From: CAYRNY01 sp964425755
GTDB taxonomy: Bacteria; Chloroflexota; Anaerolineae; Aggregatilineales; Aggregatilineaceae
DNA: 64,000 nucleotides
Assembly (NCBI GenBank): GCA_964425755.1
Contig: CAYRNY010000003.1
Span: 62,001 to 126,000 of the forward strand
Direction: 5' to 3'
The position numbers were made by a program, and so were the translations under genes. The notes under the pieces were generated by a model, which did no database searches, was not told where the DNA came from, and saw only the letters and a program-made list of their open reading frames with translations. Of this stretch, positions 33,879 through 42,089 are shown piece after piece (position 1 is the first letter of the stretch; each line of letters starts with the position of its first letter).

Positions 33879-34058
33879 TTACTTGCTTTTCCAGTTGATC
33901 TTCTTGGTGTGATTGTTGATCTTCGCCGCCAGGGACCTACGTCCCTTTGCACGGCGCGCCTTCAAGACTCTGCGTCCGCCCTTGGTGCGCATACGGCGAC
34001 GGAACCCGTGAGTCCGAACGCGATGACGCTTCTTGGGTTGATAGGTACGTTTTGGCAT
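33879..34058 (-). CDS. rpmH: 50S ribosomal protein L34
   Basis: The minus strand from the ATG at 34058 encodes 59 residues, opening MPKRTYQPKKRHRVRTHGF and continuing RRRMRTKGGRRVLKARRAKGR, the L34 signature. L34 is usually 44-47 residues, so the C-terminal tail (SLAAKINNHTKKINWKSK) is an extension of about 12 residues. It is the first gene of the rpmH-rnpA-yidD-yidC-jag operon and lies 95 nt downstream of a strong promoter. Confidence 0.95.
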   Translation of the reverse strand: MPKRTYQPKKRHRVRTHGFRRRMRTKGGRRVLKARRAKGRRSLAAKINNHTKKINWKSK

Positions 34059-34152
34059 TTGTGTCCTCTTTCAAAAAACGCGCTCTGGGCGCGGTTTCAA
34101 GCTGAATGTTACGCTACTGGCGCGGCGAAACAGCCGCGCTTGACGAACGATA

Positions 34153-34181
34153 AGTATAGCGCATGGCTATAGGTGGGTCAA
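34153..34181 (-). promoter_or_regulatory. Promoter of the rpmH operon
   Basis: On the minus strand TTGACC (34181-34176) and TATACT (34158-34153) are separated by exactly 17 nt. The -35 element is one arm of a perfect inverted repeat GGTCAA-GCG-TTGACC (34176-34190), so a regulator could overlap it. Confidence 0.75.
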
Positions 34182-34190
34182 GCGTTGACC
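34176..34190. repeat. Inverted repeat over the rpmH -35 element
   Basis: GGTCAA-GCG-TTGACC is a perfect 6+6 bp palindrome with a 3-nt centre. It overlaps the -35 hexamer, so it could be an operator. A looser version (7-nt centre) lies at the tRNA-Lys promoter at 768-786. Confidence 0.45.
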
Positions 34191-34272
34191 TTGTGTCAAT
34201 CTTATTGTGACAGGCGTGCTGTCGATACTATTAGTATGCGTCTGCGCCCGGTGTGCATCCGGGAACCTGGAG

Positions 34273-34301
34273 CAAAAAATCCGTCCGGTTTGGGACGGAT
34301 T
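34273..34301 (-). terminator. Rho-independent terminator after the anchored hypothetical gene
   Basis: On the minus strand AATCCGTCC pairs perfectly with GGACGGATT around a 6-nt loop and is followed by TTTT. It separates the hypothetical gene (34330-34902) from the rpmH promoter. Confidence 0.85.
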
Positions 34302-34329
34302 GTGTGTGTTGTCGCCGGTGCTGTGCGTG

Positions 34330-34902
34330 TTAGCTCGCGTCCGTATCAAGCTCCGGGTAACACGCGACGAGCTTCCAGTACATTTCGTTGGTCTTTGGTC
34401 GTTTGAGCTTTTGCCATTCGTCGGGGATGTCCAGCTTCTCGCTTTTGGACTGCGGGATGGACAGATACAGGTAGACCGCTGCACCATAGGGATTGTCGTC
34501 CATCCCCAGGCAGGCAGCGATGTTCTCGTCGGGATCAACTTTCAGGTTGTCGATATCCTTCACGTCGACCAGCGCGCCGTAGGTGTGCGGCAAAAGCACT
34601 TTGACCTGCTCTTGAGCCGCTTCGAATTCGTCTTCAGCGCCCCAGGTCGTGGGTAGTTTGGCAAGAATGCTTACCGACGATTCGAACTTTTCGCTTTCCT
34701 CGGGATAAATCTCTGCCAGCCATGCCCGGGCATCTTCGAGTTCAACCAGGTAATAGTCAACTGGCACGACCGTGTCTTCTTTGCTGCCAGCCGTGCCGAA
34801 CAGCGATTCGCGTAGATCATCACTTGTGCCAACCAGGATCATACCGGCGAGTAACCCCACGATCAGGCCGGCTACCAGTACGATTATTTCACGGCGTTGC
34901 AT
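34330..34902 (-). CDS. Membrane-anchored hypothetical protein
   Basis: I do not recognise the family. The 190-residue protein has one N-terminal transmembrane helix (EIIVLVAGLIVGLLAGMILVG) and an acidic extracytoplasmic part rich in Glu/Asp (ESEKFESSVSILAKL, DEFEAAQEQVKVLLPHTYG) without Cys-based motifs. A good AAGGAA ribosome-binding site lies 7 nt before the ATG. It follows the probable anti-sigma gene by 143 nt on the same strand and is closed by a terminator, so it may be a target or partner of the ECF sigma unit. Confidence 0.6.
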   Translation of the reverse strand: MQRREIIVLVAGLIVGLLAGMILVGTSDDLRESLFGTAGSKEDTVVPVDYYLVELEDARAWLAEIYPEESEKFESSVSILAKLPTTWGAEDEFEAAQEQVKVLLPHTYGALVDVKDIDNLKVDPDENIAACLGMDDNPYGAAVYLYLSIPQSKSEKLDIPDEWQKLKRPKTNEMYWKLVACYPELDTDAS

Positions 34903-35045
34903 TAGCGTTTCCTTTCGTCTCAGGCGCGTGGACTTTGCATGATGTACTGTGGTGTATGCTGTCTATTGTGTCGGACCCCCTGGTCAGAAGTGGTCGAGCT
35001 GTTACCGTCACTTGCGTGTGCGCCGTATTAGGTGGGGCATGCTGC

Positions 35046-35486
35046 CTAATGGCGACGGCGTAACAGGACGAACATGCTGATAAGGCCAATGCCCAGCAGC
35101 GCGATCAACACGATGCCGGCAAGTGGTCCCAACGTGGTGCCTTGAATGGACATGCCTGTTTCCTCTTCGTAAGCCGCCAACAGGATGACAACAGCCAGCA
35201 CCAGGACAACCCCAGCAGCAATTACAGCCGCTAGCTGGCGCATGCGCCTGTCGCGCCACCAACGCGGGCGGCGCTGGTAGTGCAAGTCCCATTCCATTTC
35301 GAGGCGTTGTGTCAGTCGCTTGCGGAAGGTCGGCTCGACCGAAGCACCGGGTTCCACGGCGTCGTGGAGGCGGCGCACGGTTGAAGCCAGCGATTCGATG
35401 GTCGCCGGGGCCGCAGGATCATCACCGGCCAGCAACCGGTCGGTGAATTCAGCCAGCTCGTCGTCGCGTTGGGTGTGATCGTGCAT
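35046..35486 (-). CDS. Probable membrane anti-sigma factor
   Basis: The 146-residue protein begins with a soluble acidic N-terminal part (ELAEFTDRLLAGDDPAAPATIESLASTVRRLHDAVEP) that resembles the sigma-binding region of anti-sigma factors, then a basic segment and two transmembrane helices (about 87-110 and 120-142). The HxxxCxxC zinc motif is absent, so it is not a ZAS-type factor. It starts 1 nt after the stop codon of the ECF sigma gene, the usual place for its antagonist. Function is inferred from context. Confidence 0.65.
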   Translation of the reverse strand: MHDHTQRDDELAEFTDRLLAGDDPAAPATIESLASTVRRLHDAVEPGASVEPTFRKRLTQRLEMEWDLHYQRRPRWWRDRRMRQLAAVIAAGVVLVLAVVILLAAYEEETGMSIQGTTLGPLAGIVLIALLGIGLISMFVLLRRRH

Positions 35487-35487
35487 G

Positions 35488-36030
35488 CTAGCTCTCACCT
35501 ATCTCGTCTCGGAGGGCCTGGATAGCCCGACGATACAGCGATTTGACGGCTTCAAGTGATTGACCCCGTTCCTGTGCTATTTCAGCAAACGTCAGCCCGT
35601 CGGCAAAGCGCATCAGAATTACATCCTGGTAGTGGCCTGGTAACCGTGCGAGGGCTTGCCGGACAATAGCACGTTCATCACTCCGTTCATGGTCGTAGGG
35701 TGAGTCCGCGACAAGATAATTTGCATGATCCAGACTAACGGAATGCTTTTCTTCCTGGCGATGGCGATGGCGATAGAAATCGGCGATATGCCGGTTGACA
35801 ATCGTATAAAGCCACGTGTTGAAGCGCGATCGCTGCCTGAACGTCTTGATCGATCGTAACACGGCGATGAAGATCTCTTGGGTTACGTCCTCTGTGTCCT
35901 GGGGCGGGATTCTGCTCCTGACGCGGTTGTACACTTTGTCGAGATAGCGTTGGTACAATGCCAGAAAAGCCTCACGATCTCCTTGTTGTGCGCGCCGTAC
36001 CAGGTGTTCGTCAGTGCCCCCTGGTGCCAT
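35488..36030 (-). CDS. ECF-type sigma-70 family RNA polymerase sigma factor
   Basis: The 180-residue protein has sigma region 2 (EAFLALYQRYLDKVYNRVRSRI, DVTQEIFIAVLRSIKTFRQRSRFNTWLYTIVNRHIADFYR) and region 4 (LARLPGHYQDVILMRFADGLTFAEIAQERGQSLEAVKSLYRRAIQAL), with no region 3, which defines the ECF group. The ATG at 36030 follows AAAGGA at 8 nt; an in-frame GTG upstream would add 31 unconserved residues. With the next gene it forms a sigma/anti-sigma pair. The promoter at 36115-36142 looks like an ordinary sigma-70 site rather than autoregulated. Confidence 0.9.
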   Translation of the reverse strand: MAPGGTDEHLVRRAQQGDREAFLALYQRYLDKVYNRVRSRIPPQDTEDVTQEIFIAVLRSIKTFRQRSRFNTWLYTIVNRHIADFYRHRHRQEEKHSVSLDHANYLVADSPYDHERSDERAIVRQALARLPGHYQDVILMRFADGLTFAEIAQERGQSLEAVKSLYRRAIQALRDEIGES

Positions 36031-36114
36031 ATCGGGAATCCTTTGGTGATTAAGTCGTTTGAAAAACGATAATTTGTGCTGACAAGCAGCCTGTAAGGGA
36101 AAAACCACCTCTTC

Positions 36115-36142
36115 AGTATACACGAAATTTGTCAGGCGTCAT
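36115..36142 (-). promoter_or_regulatory. Promoter of the ECF sigma gene
   Basis: On the minus strand ATGACG (36142-36137) and TATACT (36120-36115) are 16 nt apart, 85 nt before the ATG. Confidence 0.5.
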
Positions 36143-36456
36143 GTCCTGTTTGCAGGTAGTCGATCAGTTGATGGATCCCTTAGTTGTGTCGTCCGGCAGG
36201 CCGTTGTTGGTGTGCGGCAATCCTGGTAAAGCTCAGGTGCGATCAGGTCGCTGCGCCTGGCGTGCGGCGGGCCGTACACCATGCCGTAAGCCGCGAGGTT
36301 GCACTGGCAATAACTTCCGGGCTGGCTTATACTGCAAGGCGATATGATGGGGCTGGCGGCGCGCCGAATGGTCGAGCGCCTGGAGCGACCGACCGGGTAC
36401 CCGATGCTTCGCCGGTTTTTTGCGCTACGAATTTGCACCTAACGGGATGTTCCGGG
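36143..36456. other. Intergenic region between divergent sigma and MinD-like genes, possible short transcript
   Basis: No convincing gene lies here. On the plus strand TATACT (36328-36333) is followed about 85 nt later by hairpins and a T6 run: GGTCG pairs with CGACC, then ACCGG pairs with CCGGT before TTTTTT ending near 36420. This could be the 3' end of a small RNA or an attenuator, but the -35 region is poor and the last stem has a 15-nt loop. A weak promoter for the MinD-like gene may be TTGCAC-N18-CACAAT (36433-36462). Confidence 0.3.
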
Positions 36457-36538
36457 CACAATAGAGCATGCGTGGTTGCTACATGAGCATTGTTGTGGTT
36501 TCGGCCTCGGCAGGCATCTCGTAAAAAGTGGAGGCTAT

Positions 36539-37297
36539 ATGTATAAGATCGTATCTGTACACTCCTTTCGTGGGGGCACGGGAAAATCGAACACGACCGC
36601 CAACGTGGCCACGGTGCTGGCGATGCAGGGCCGCCGTGTCGGGGTGGTCGATACGGATATCCAGTCCCCCGGCATTCACGTCCTGTTTGGTTTTGATGTT
36701 TCGAGCATGGAGCACTCGCTCAATGATTACCTGTGGGGCAAGTGTGATATCGGCCAAACGGCGTATGATCTGACCTCCAGCCTGGACGCTGCGATTTCCG
36801 GTAATGTGTTCCTGATCCCGTCCAGCATCAAGGCCGGTGAGATCGCGCGGGTGGTGCGTGAGGGTTATGATGTCGGCTTGCTGAATGACGGCTTCCATGA
36901 CCTGATCGAACAGCTTGACCTGGATGTGCTGTTGATCGATACGCATCCCGGGTTAAACGAAGAAACGTTGCTGTCGATCGCAATTTCAGACGCGCTGGCG
37001 GTGGTTATGCGCTGGGATCAGCAGGATTTCCAGGGCACGAGCGTGACGGTCGAGGTCGCGCGTAAGCTCGATGTGCCACGTATGTTGCTGGTGGTGAACA
37101 AGGTGCCCACCGTGTTTACGGAAGACCAGGTCAAGGAACGGGTCGAGCAGACGTATAACTGCGAGGTCGCCGCCGTGTTACCGCATTCGGACGAGATGAT
37201 GCTGCTGGCCAGTGAAGGCATCTTTGTGCTGCGTTATCCGGATCATCCCATCACGGAAAAGTTCAAAGTCTTGGCCGACGCGTTGATGCGTGATTAA
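36539..37297 (+). CDS. MinD/ParA-family ATPase
   Basis: The 252-residue protein has a deviant Walker A FRGGTGKSNTTAN (10-22) in which the signature Lys of KGGxGKT is Arg11, while the P-loop Lys16 is kept. A Walker-A' type VVDTDIQSPGIHVLFGF follows, then LLIDTHPGLNEETLLSI (Walker B). Such proteins position division or cargo or act as CpaE/MipZ-like ATPases. No C-terminal MinD amphipathic helix is obvious. GTGGAGG lies 4 nt before the ATG. It is alone, converging with the STAS gene. Confidence 0.85.
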   Translation: MYKIVSVHSFRGGTGKSNTTANVATVLAMQGRRVGVVDTDIQSPGIHVLFGFDVSSMEHSLNDYLWGKCDIGQTAYDLTSSLDAAISGNVFLIPSSIKAGEIARVVREGYDVGLLNDGFHDLIEQLDLDVLLIDTHPGLNEETLLSIAISDALAVVMRWDQQDFQGTSVTVEVARKLDVPRMLLVVNKVPTVFTEDQVKERVEQTYNCEVAAVLPHSDEMMLLASEGIFVLRYPDHPITEKFKVLADALMRD

Positions 37298-37329
37298 CAG
37301 CATGCACGGCTAGTCGCCACGCAGCGAAA

Positions 37330-37374
37330 GGAGTTCAGGCAACCTGCCGGTTGGGTTCGTCGTGCCCGAACTCC
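37330..37374 (-). terminator. Convergent terminator hairpin after the STAS gene
   Basis: GGAGTTC-A-GGCA pairs with TGCC-C-GAACTCC around a long loop that itself can pair (AACC with GGTT). The minus strand continues with CTTTC. It lies between the convergent MinD-like and STAS genes. Confidence 0.55.
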
Positions 37375-37393
37375 CGTCATGGCACGCTGGTGG

Positions 37394-37726
37394 TTAGAAA
37401 TCTGCCGTCGCCGCTGCAACCGTTGCGTAGAGTTTGAAGAATCTGTCAAAGCCGATGATCTTGAGCACCCGCTCAACTTTGGGGCCGGGTGCGACCAATT
37501 TCAGGCTTCCCTTGTTGGCCTGGCATTGGGTCAGTATGTCGGCGAGCGTGCGCAGTCCGGCGCTGTTGATATACGACGTGCCCGACATATCCAGCACAAG
37601 CTTATAATGCCCGCCGGCTATGGCATTCTGCAGCGCGTCGTCCATCTGGCTGGCGCCGCTGCTATCTACGCGGCCTTCCAGTTCGAAAACGATGACGCCA
37701 CCTTCCTCACGAGATGTGATTTGCAT
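37394..37726 (-). CDS. STAS-domain anti-sigma-factor antagonist
   Basis: The 110-residue protein matches SpoIIAA/RsbV-like antagonists: ITSREEGGVIVFELEGRVDSSGASQ, the strand LVLDMSGTSYINSAGLRTL with the phosphorylatable Ser55, and a C-terminal VLKIIGFDRFFKLY. In known systems the dephospho form frees a sigma factor from its kinase/anti-sigma; no such kinase is in the window. It is downstream of an FtsX-type exporter with 89 nt between, so it may be separate. Confidence 0.9.
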   Translation of the reverse strand: MQITSREEGGVIVFELEGRVDSSGASQMDDALQNAIAGGHYKLVLDMSGTSYINSAGLRTLADILTQCQANKGSLKLVAPGPKVERVLKIIGFDRFFKLYATVAAATADF

Positions 37727-37773
37727 GTGAATGCACTCCCTGGGTTATGAACCCTATTGGCGCGAGAGACCGA

Positions 37774-37801
37774 CACAACAGGGCAGTGATACCCTGTTGT
37801 G
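37774..37801. terminator. Stem-loop after the exporter operon
   Basis: CACAACAGGG pairs perfectly with CCCTGTTGTG with an 8-nt loop, 15 nt beyond the stop of the last ABC gene. There is no T-run, so it may serve as mRNA end structure. Confidence 0.45.
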
Positions 37802-37815
37802 CGCTGCAAGTTGGA

Positions 37816-38547
37816 TCAGTCGCGCCCTGCGACCAACCGCTTGTCGACCTCTTCCGGTGACATGAGTTGTCCGTCGCGCACCTCTTCCACGCGCGGAATT
37901 TGGCCGGCGAGATCGCGGTCGTGGGTCACCATGACGATCGTCTTGCCCTGGGCGACCAGGTCTTCAAATAACGCGAACATCAAGCCAGCCGATACCACGT
38001 CCAGGTTACCGGTCGGTTCGTCCCCCACGATCAAGGGGGGATCGTTAGCGAGCGCGCGCGCGATCGCCGCGCGCTGCTGCTGCCCGCCGGAGATCTGGCT
38101 GGGGTACTTGTTCGCCACGTCCGGCAGGTCGACCATTTCGAGCAACTCCATGGCGCGTTTTTTGCGCTGGCCCTTGTAGGTGTTGGTGTAGTTCATCGGC
38201 ATCATGACGTTCTCCAGCACCGTCAGCGTCGGGAGTAACTGGAAGAACTGGAACACCACGCCCACGTTGCGCCCGCGCCACTTGGCGACCTGGTTTTCGT
38301 TGAGTTTGGTGAGCCGCTGCCCCGCGACGTACACTTCGCCGGCGGTGGGGCGGTCGATACCGGTGATCATGTTGATCAACGTACTCTTGCCACTGCCCGA
38401 CGGGCCGACAATCGCAACGAATTCACCGGGTTTGATCTCCAGATCGACACCTTTGAGCACTTTCAGTGGGCCGGCCTTGGTCTTGTAGACCTTTTCGACT
38501 TTTTGCAGCGAAATCAGGGAATCTGTATGTCCGTTTCCGTTGTTCAT
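37816..38547 (-). CDS. ABC transporter ATP-binding protein (MacB/LolD-type), copy 2 of exporter A
   Basis: The 243-residue NBD has Walker A GPSGSGKST, Q-loop FQFFQLLPTLTVLENVMMPM, signature ISGGQQQRAAIARAL, Walker B LIVGDEPTGNLD and H-loop THDRDL. These are diagnostic of the LolD/MacB/FtsE class that energises FtsX-type permeases. The ATG at 38547 follows GGGGAG; an upstream TTG is unlikely. It is the third gene (ATPase-permease-ATPase) of exporter A. Confidence 0.92.
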   Translation of the reverse strand: MNNGNGHTDSLISLQKVEKVYKTKAGPLKVLKGVDLEIKPGEFVAIVGPSGSGKSTLINMITGIDRPTAGEVYVAGQRLTKLNENQVAKWRGRNVGVVFQFFQLLPTLTVLENVMMPMNYTNTYKGQRKKRAMELLEMVDLPDVANKYPSQISGGQQQRAAIARALANDPPLIVGDEPTGNLDVVSAGLMFALFEDLVAQGKTIVMVTHDRDLAGQIPRVEEVRDGQLMSPEEVDKRLVAGRD

Positions 38548-38568
38548 GCTGTTATTTCTCCCCAACGC

Positions 38569-41070
38569 TTACTGGTAGCGTAGAATATCCGAGACGGTCC
38601 GGCGGGCAGCCGCGACGGACGGCCACAGGCTTGCAACGGTGGCAACGATGATCATGCCGCCCAGCCCCAGGCCAAACACCCACAGCGGGTAGCTGAACTC
38701 GATGAAGTCGGAAAACCCGATCCCATCCAGCAGGGCGAGCGCCAGGCCGTAGCTCAGCGGAACGGCCAGCAACCAAGCCAGAATGCCGATCAGTATCCCT
38801 TCGAACAGGAATTGCGTGATGATCGTGCCGGACCCGGCCCCAATCGAGCGCATCACGCCGATTTCCTTCTGGCGTTCGTAAACCGCCATTGACAGTGTCG
38901 TGAGCAAGCCAATCGCGCCGACGGCAGCCATCACACCAGAGGTGATCTGGAAGATCATGTTGAAGACCATCATGTTGTCAGCGATCATTTCCTGCTCTTC
39001 AACCTGGTTGATGTACGAGGCGGTTATCCCCGCGTTAAGCAACCGTTCGGAGACGGCGTCGATCGTGTCGCTGACGGCGGTGGCGCTGATGTCTTCCTGC
39101 CCGGTTGTTGCAAAGAAGACAACCGGCAGCGGCACATCATCGGACGGGTCATCCGGGGTGCCGGCGTTGTGCACAAACCCGGCCAGCCGCGACAGGTCCT
39201 GCCAGCGCATTATGGCGAAGGGGAAGGGATAGGATCCAATGCCGATAATCTCGAATTCCTTCGAGCGCCCACCTGCTTCGACGACCACGCGATCGCCGAC
39301 CTGCTTATCCAGTGTTTTGACGGCGGAAGAGGTCAGCACAATGCCCGGGCGGTCCGGATCGTCTTGCCAGCCGGTGCCGGCCTCGTAGGTGAACTCGATG
39401 GTCGGCGTGGTCGTGTCGACGCCCAACGCCTGAATTTCGGCGGTTTGCTCGGGTCCGATGCTCAAGGCGGTGCCGTCGAGATCGATCAGGCGCACATTGA
39501 AGCTGACACCCGGATAGACCGCTTCAATATCCTCTGCAGCTAAGATCACCTCGCTGACCTGGTTGAAATCTTGCGCCTCGGTGGGGATGATCAGTATCTC
39601 GTAGTTGAACGTGTCGAAGAGATTGTTGATCTCGTCCGTGATGACGGTGAACATGGCGAAAACACCCATGAAGGCGGCTGCGGCAAGGGTCAGCGTGATC
39701 ACGGTCAGGGCCAGGCGGCCTTTTTTCTGCATCACGTTGCTGAGCGCCTGGCGGATGTTCGCCGGCAGCGGCAGCACTTTGATGACGCGGGCTATCGGCC
39801 CCGTGCCCCAATTGGCCGAGATGCCGAGGTCGGTCATCGCGTCCATGATCGAGACGCGCGTGCCGTTGATCACCGGGAACAGCGCGGCCAGGATCGGGAC
39901 CAGCAGGCCCATCACCGCGCCGATCACGATCCCGGTGATGGACAGGTTAAAGCCTTCCAGGTATGTGAAGGCGAAAGGAGCCACTTCCACTGCCATCAGC
40001 GATCCGACGATCGCGCCGAGGATAACGCCGGGGATCGTCCCCAGCACGCCATACAACAGCGCGATTCCGGCGTAGATGATGAAGGAGTCCAGGCGCGTGG
40101 CGCCGATGGATTTCATCACCCCGATCTGGCGCTTTTGCTCCAGGACGATCGTGTTGATCACGTTAGTGACCAGGAAGCCGGATACGATCAGCGCCACGAC
40201 GGCCAGCATGTTTAGGATATTGGTGACCTCTTGCACTTCACCGATCAGGAAATAGTCGTCGGGATCGTCCAGCCAGTAGCCCTGCGGAATGTAGCTGGTG
40301 TTGCTGCGGATGCTTTCTTTCAGGGCATCGGCCTGCCGTTCGGCGGTCGCCGTGTCCACATAGCGCAGATAGTAGGCTGAAAATCCCGTGAAGCCGGCAA
40401 TTTGCTGAGCGTCTTCGAAGTTCGCGTAGATCTGCTTTTCCGGCTGGCTTTGCCCCCCTGTATCCACCCAGTAGGGATGAAACACCAGCGCGCTGATCGT
40501 CCACTGCTGCGCGCTGCCTGCTGCGCCAAGCTGGCGGAACTGGATCGTGTCGCCGACGCTGAGGCCGTACTCTTCGGCCATGCGCCGTTCGACGGCGATC
40601 TCAAAATTCCCTGGCTGGGGCAAGTCGCCCTGGATCAGCCGCATTGGCTCCAGTTCGATCGATCCGAACGGTTCGGAATATGCCAGGATGTTTGCATCAC
40701 GGAAACGACCTTCGTCATCCCCTGCACGCCAGTAGACGGGGGCGACGGTCACCCCCTCGATTTTGGTAACGCCGGCGATGCCCGGTGGTGGCACATCGAC
40801 GCCGATATTGGAGCGCACGAAATCCAATACCTGGTCGCTGCCGTCCTCGGTGGTGACATCTGTTCCCGCGCTGGGCACGGTCACGTACAGCCGTGTCATG
40901 GCGACTTCGTCCGGGTTGATGTCTTCTTTGATCTGGTTGATCACCAGATCGTTGGCTGAAATCAGCGTCACCGCGCCGAACACCCCGATCATGATGCTGA
41001 TCGCTACAAGTGCCGTACGTCCTTTACGCGCGAGAATGTCGCGTAGTATCTTGCGTCCGCGAGTTTTCAT
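38569..41070 (-). CDS. FtsX-family ABC transporter permease, double FtsX domain
   Basis: The 833-residue protein has one N-terminal TM helix, a large extracytoplasmic domain (about 50-265), then three TM helices in the first FtsX core (IVSGFLVTNVINTIVLEQKRQIGVMKSIGATR), a fourth TM, a second large domain, and a second FtsX core at the C-terminus (VYERQKEIGVMRSIGAGSG). Both cores carry the EIGVMRSIGA-like motif. Such permeases export lipoproteins, peptides, macrolides or membrane lipids by a mechanotransmission mechanism. Two ATPase genes flank it and either could be its partner. Confidence 0.9.
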   Translation of the reverse strand: MKTRGRKILRDILARKGRTALVAISIMIGVFGAVTLISANDLVINQIKEDINPDEVAMTRLYVTVPSAGTDVTTEDGSDQVLDFVRSNIGVDVPPPGIAGVTKIEGVTVAPVYWRAGDDEGRFRDANILAYSEPFGSIELEPMRLIQGDLPQPGNFEIAVERRMAEEYGLSVGDTIQFRQLGAAGSAQQWTISALVFHPYWVDTGGQSQPEKQIYANFEDAQQIAGFTGFSAYYLRYVDTATAERQADALKESIRSNTSYIPQGYWLDDPDDYFLIGEVQEVTNILNMLAVVALIVSGFLVTNVINTIVLEQKRQIGVMKSIGATRLDSFIIYAGIALLYGVLGTIPGVILGAIVGSLMAVEVAPFAFTYLEGFNLSITGIVIGAVMGLLVPILAALFPVINGTRVSIMDAMTDLGISANWGTGPIARVIKVLPLPANIRQALSNVMQKKGRLALTVITLTLAAAAFMGVFAMFTVITDEINNLFDTFNYEILIIPTEAQDFNQVSEVILAAEDIEAVYPGVSFNVRLIDLDGTALSIGPEQTAEIQALGVDTTTPTIEFTYEAGTGWQDDPDRPGIVLTSSAVKTLDKQVGDRVVVEAGGRSKEFEIIGIGSYPFPFAIMRWQDLSRLAGFVHNAGTPDDPSDDVPLPVVFFATTGQEDISATAVSDTIDAVSERLLNAGITASYINQVEEQEMIADNMMVFNMIFQITSGVMAAVGAIGLLTTLSMAVYERQKEIGVMRSIGAGSGTIITQFLFEGILIGILAWLLAVPLSYGLALALLDGIGFSDFIEFSYPLWVFGLGLGGMIIVATVASLWPSVAAARRTVSDILRYQ

Positions 41071-41100
41071 GCGATTTACTCCCCGCTCTAATGAGTTTGA

Positions 41101-41856
41101 CTAGCGTTCGCGCGTTGCGTGCTTGGTGCGCGTGGCACGCAGTTCAGCGGTACGGCGGCGGGCGGCAGCGGCGAGCGTGGTCTCACCGATCGTGCCGTCA
41201 TGCAGCTCCAAGAGCTTGGGTACATTGCGCACCAGTTCGCGATCGTGCGTGACGATGATCACGGTTGTGCCCCGATCCGCGAGTTGTTGCAGCAGGTCGA
41301 ACACGTTCTGGGCGCTCATGCGGTCGAGGTTGCCGGTTGGCTCGTCCCCCACCACAAGCGGCGGATTATTCGCCAGCGCGCGCGCGATCGCGACGCGTTG
41401 CTGCTGCCCGCCGGAGAGCATATCCGGCGTTTTGTCGGCCTGGTCTCTGATCTCGAAACGGTCCAGCAGCTTGAGCGCAATGTCCCGGCGTTCGTGTGGT
41501 TTCCAGACGCCTGCAAAATCCATCGGAGCTATCACGTTTTCAGCGACGGTGAGTGTGGGCAGCAGTTGGAAAAACTGGAACACGATGCCGATATTACGGG
41601 CGCGCCACTTGGTCAGCCGGCGCTGTGGTGCCTGTGTGATCGGCACACCGCCGACTGTGATGTCGCCTGCTGTCGGCTCGTCAACGGCCGTCAGCATATT
41701 GAGAAATGTGGTTTTGCCACTGCCTGAAGGTCCGACGAGTGCGACGAAATCCCCCTTGTGGATGTCGAGGTCAATACCGCGCAAGACATTGAGCGGCCCG
41801 GCGGGCGTGTCAAACGTCTTGACCAGGTTTCGAATCTGGATGAATGGTTCGGCCAT
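41101..41856 (-). CDS. ABC transporter ATP-binding protein (MacB/LolD-type), copy 1 of exporter A
   Basis: The 251-residue NBD resembles the other ATPase of this operon: Walker A GPSGSGKTT, FQFFQLLPTLTVAENVIAPMD, signature LSGGQQQRVAIARAL, LVVGDEPTGNLD and THDREL. A basic C-terminal tail is rich in Arg/Thr. AGGAG lies about 10 nt before the ATG. It is the first gene of the operon, 30 nt before the permease. Two non-identical LolD-like ATPases for one permease suggests heteromeric use or paralogue replacement. Confidence 0.92.
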   Translation of the reverse strand: MAEPFIQIRNLVKTFDTPAGPLNVLRGIDLDIHKGDFVALVGPSGSGKTTFLNMLTAVDEPTAGDITVGGVPITQAPQRRLTKWRARNIGIVFQFFQLLPTLTVAENVIAPMDFAGVWKPHERRDIALKLLDRFEIRDQADKTPDMLSGGQQQRVAIARALANNPPLVVGDEPTGNLDRMSAQNVFDLLQQLADRGTTVIIVTHDRELVRNVPKLLELHDGTIGETTLAAAARRRTAELRATRTKHATRER

Positions 41857-42089
41857 CGCGTGTATGCTCCTTTAGCTGGTGTGCTGTCGGTGGTTCTTGC
41901 GGATGTCGTCGCTGTGCGACGTGCCGGTATAAGGCGGTCACTGTGATACATGTACGTGATTACATCGATATCGGTTGCACATGCTGCGTGTCTGTTTTTT
42001 GGAGAAGGTGTGCTGTCGTGCCACAGAGCAGCAGTGATGGCGAATCGATCGACGGGTTCAAGGTACTGTGCAAAACGAACCCTTACAAC

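Noticed and set aside
34059..34329. Origin of replication or dnaA next to rpmH
   Set aside because: No DnaA-box cluster (TTATCCACA-like) and no dnaA gene were seen in this region.
41857..42089. Riboswitch in the leader of exporter A
   Set aside because: Only weak imperfect hairpins are visible in the leader and no terminator or sequestering stem near the start codon; no named class matches.
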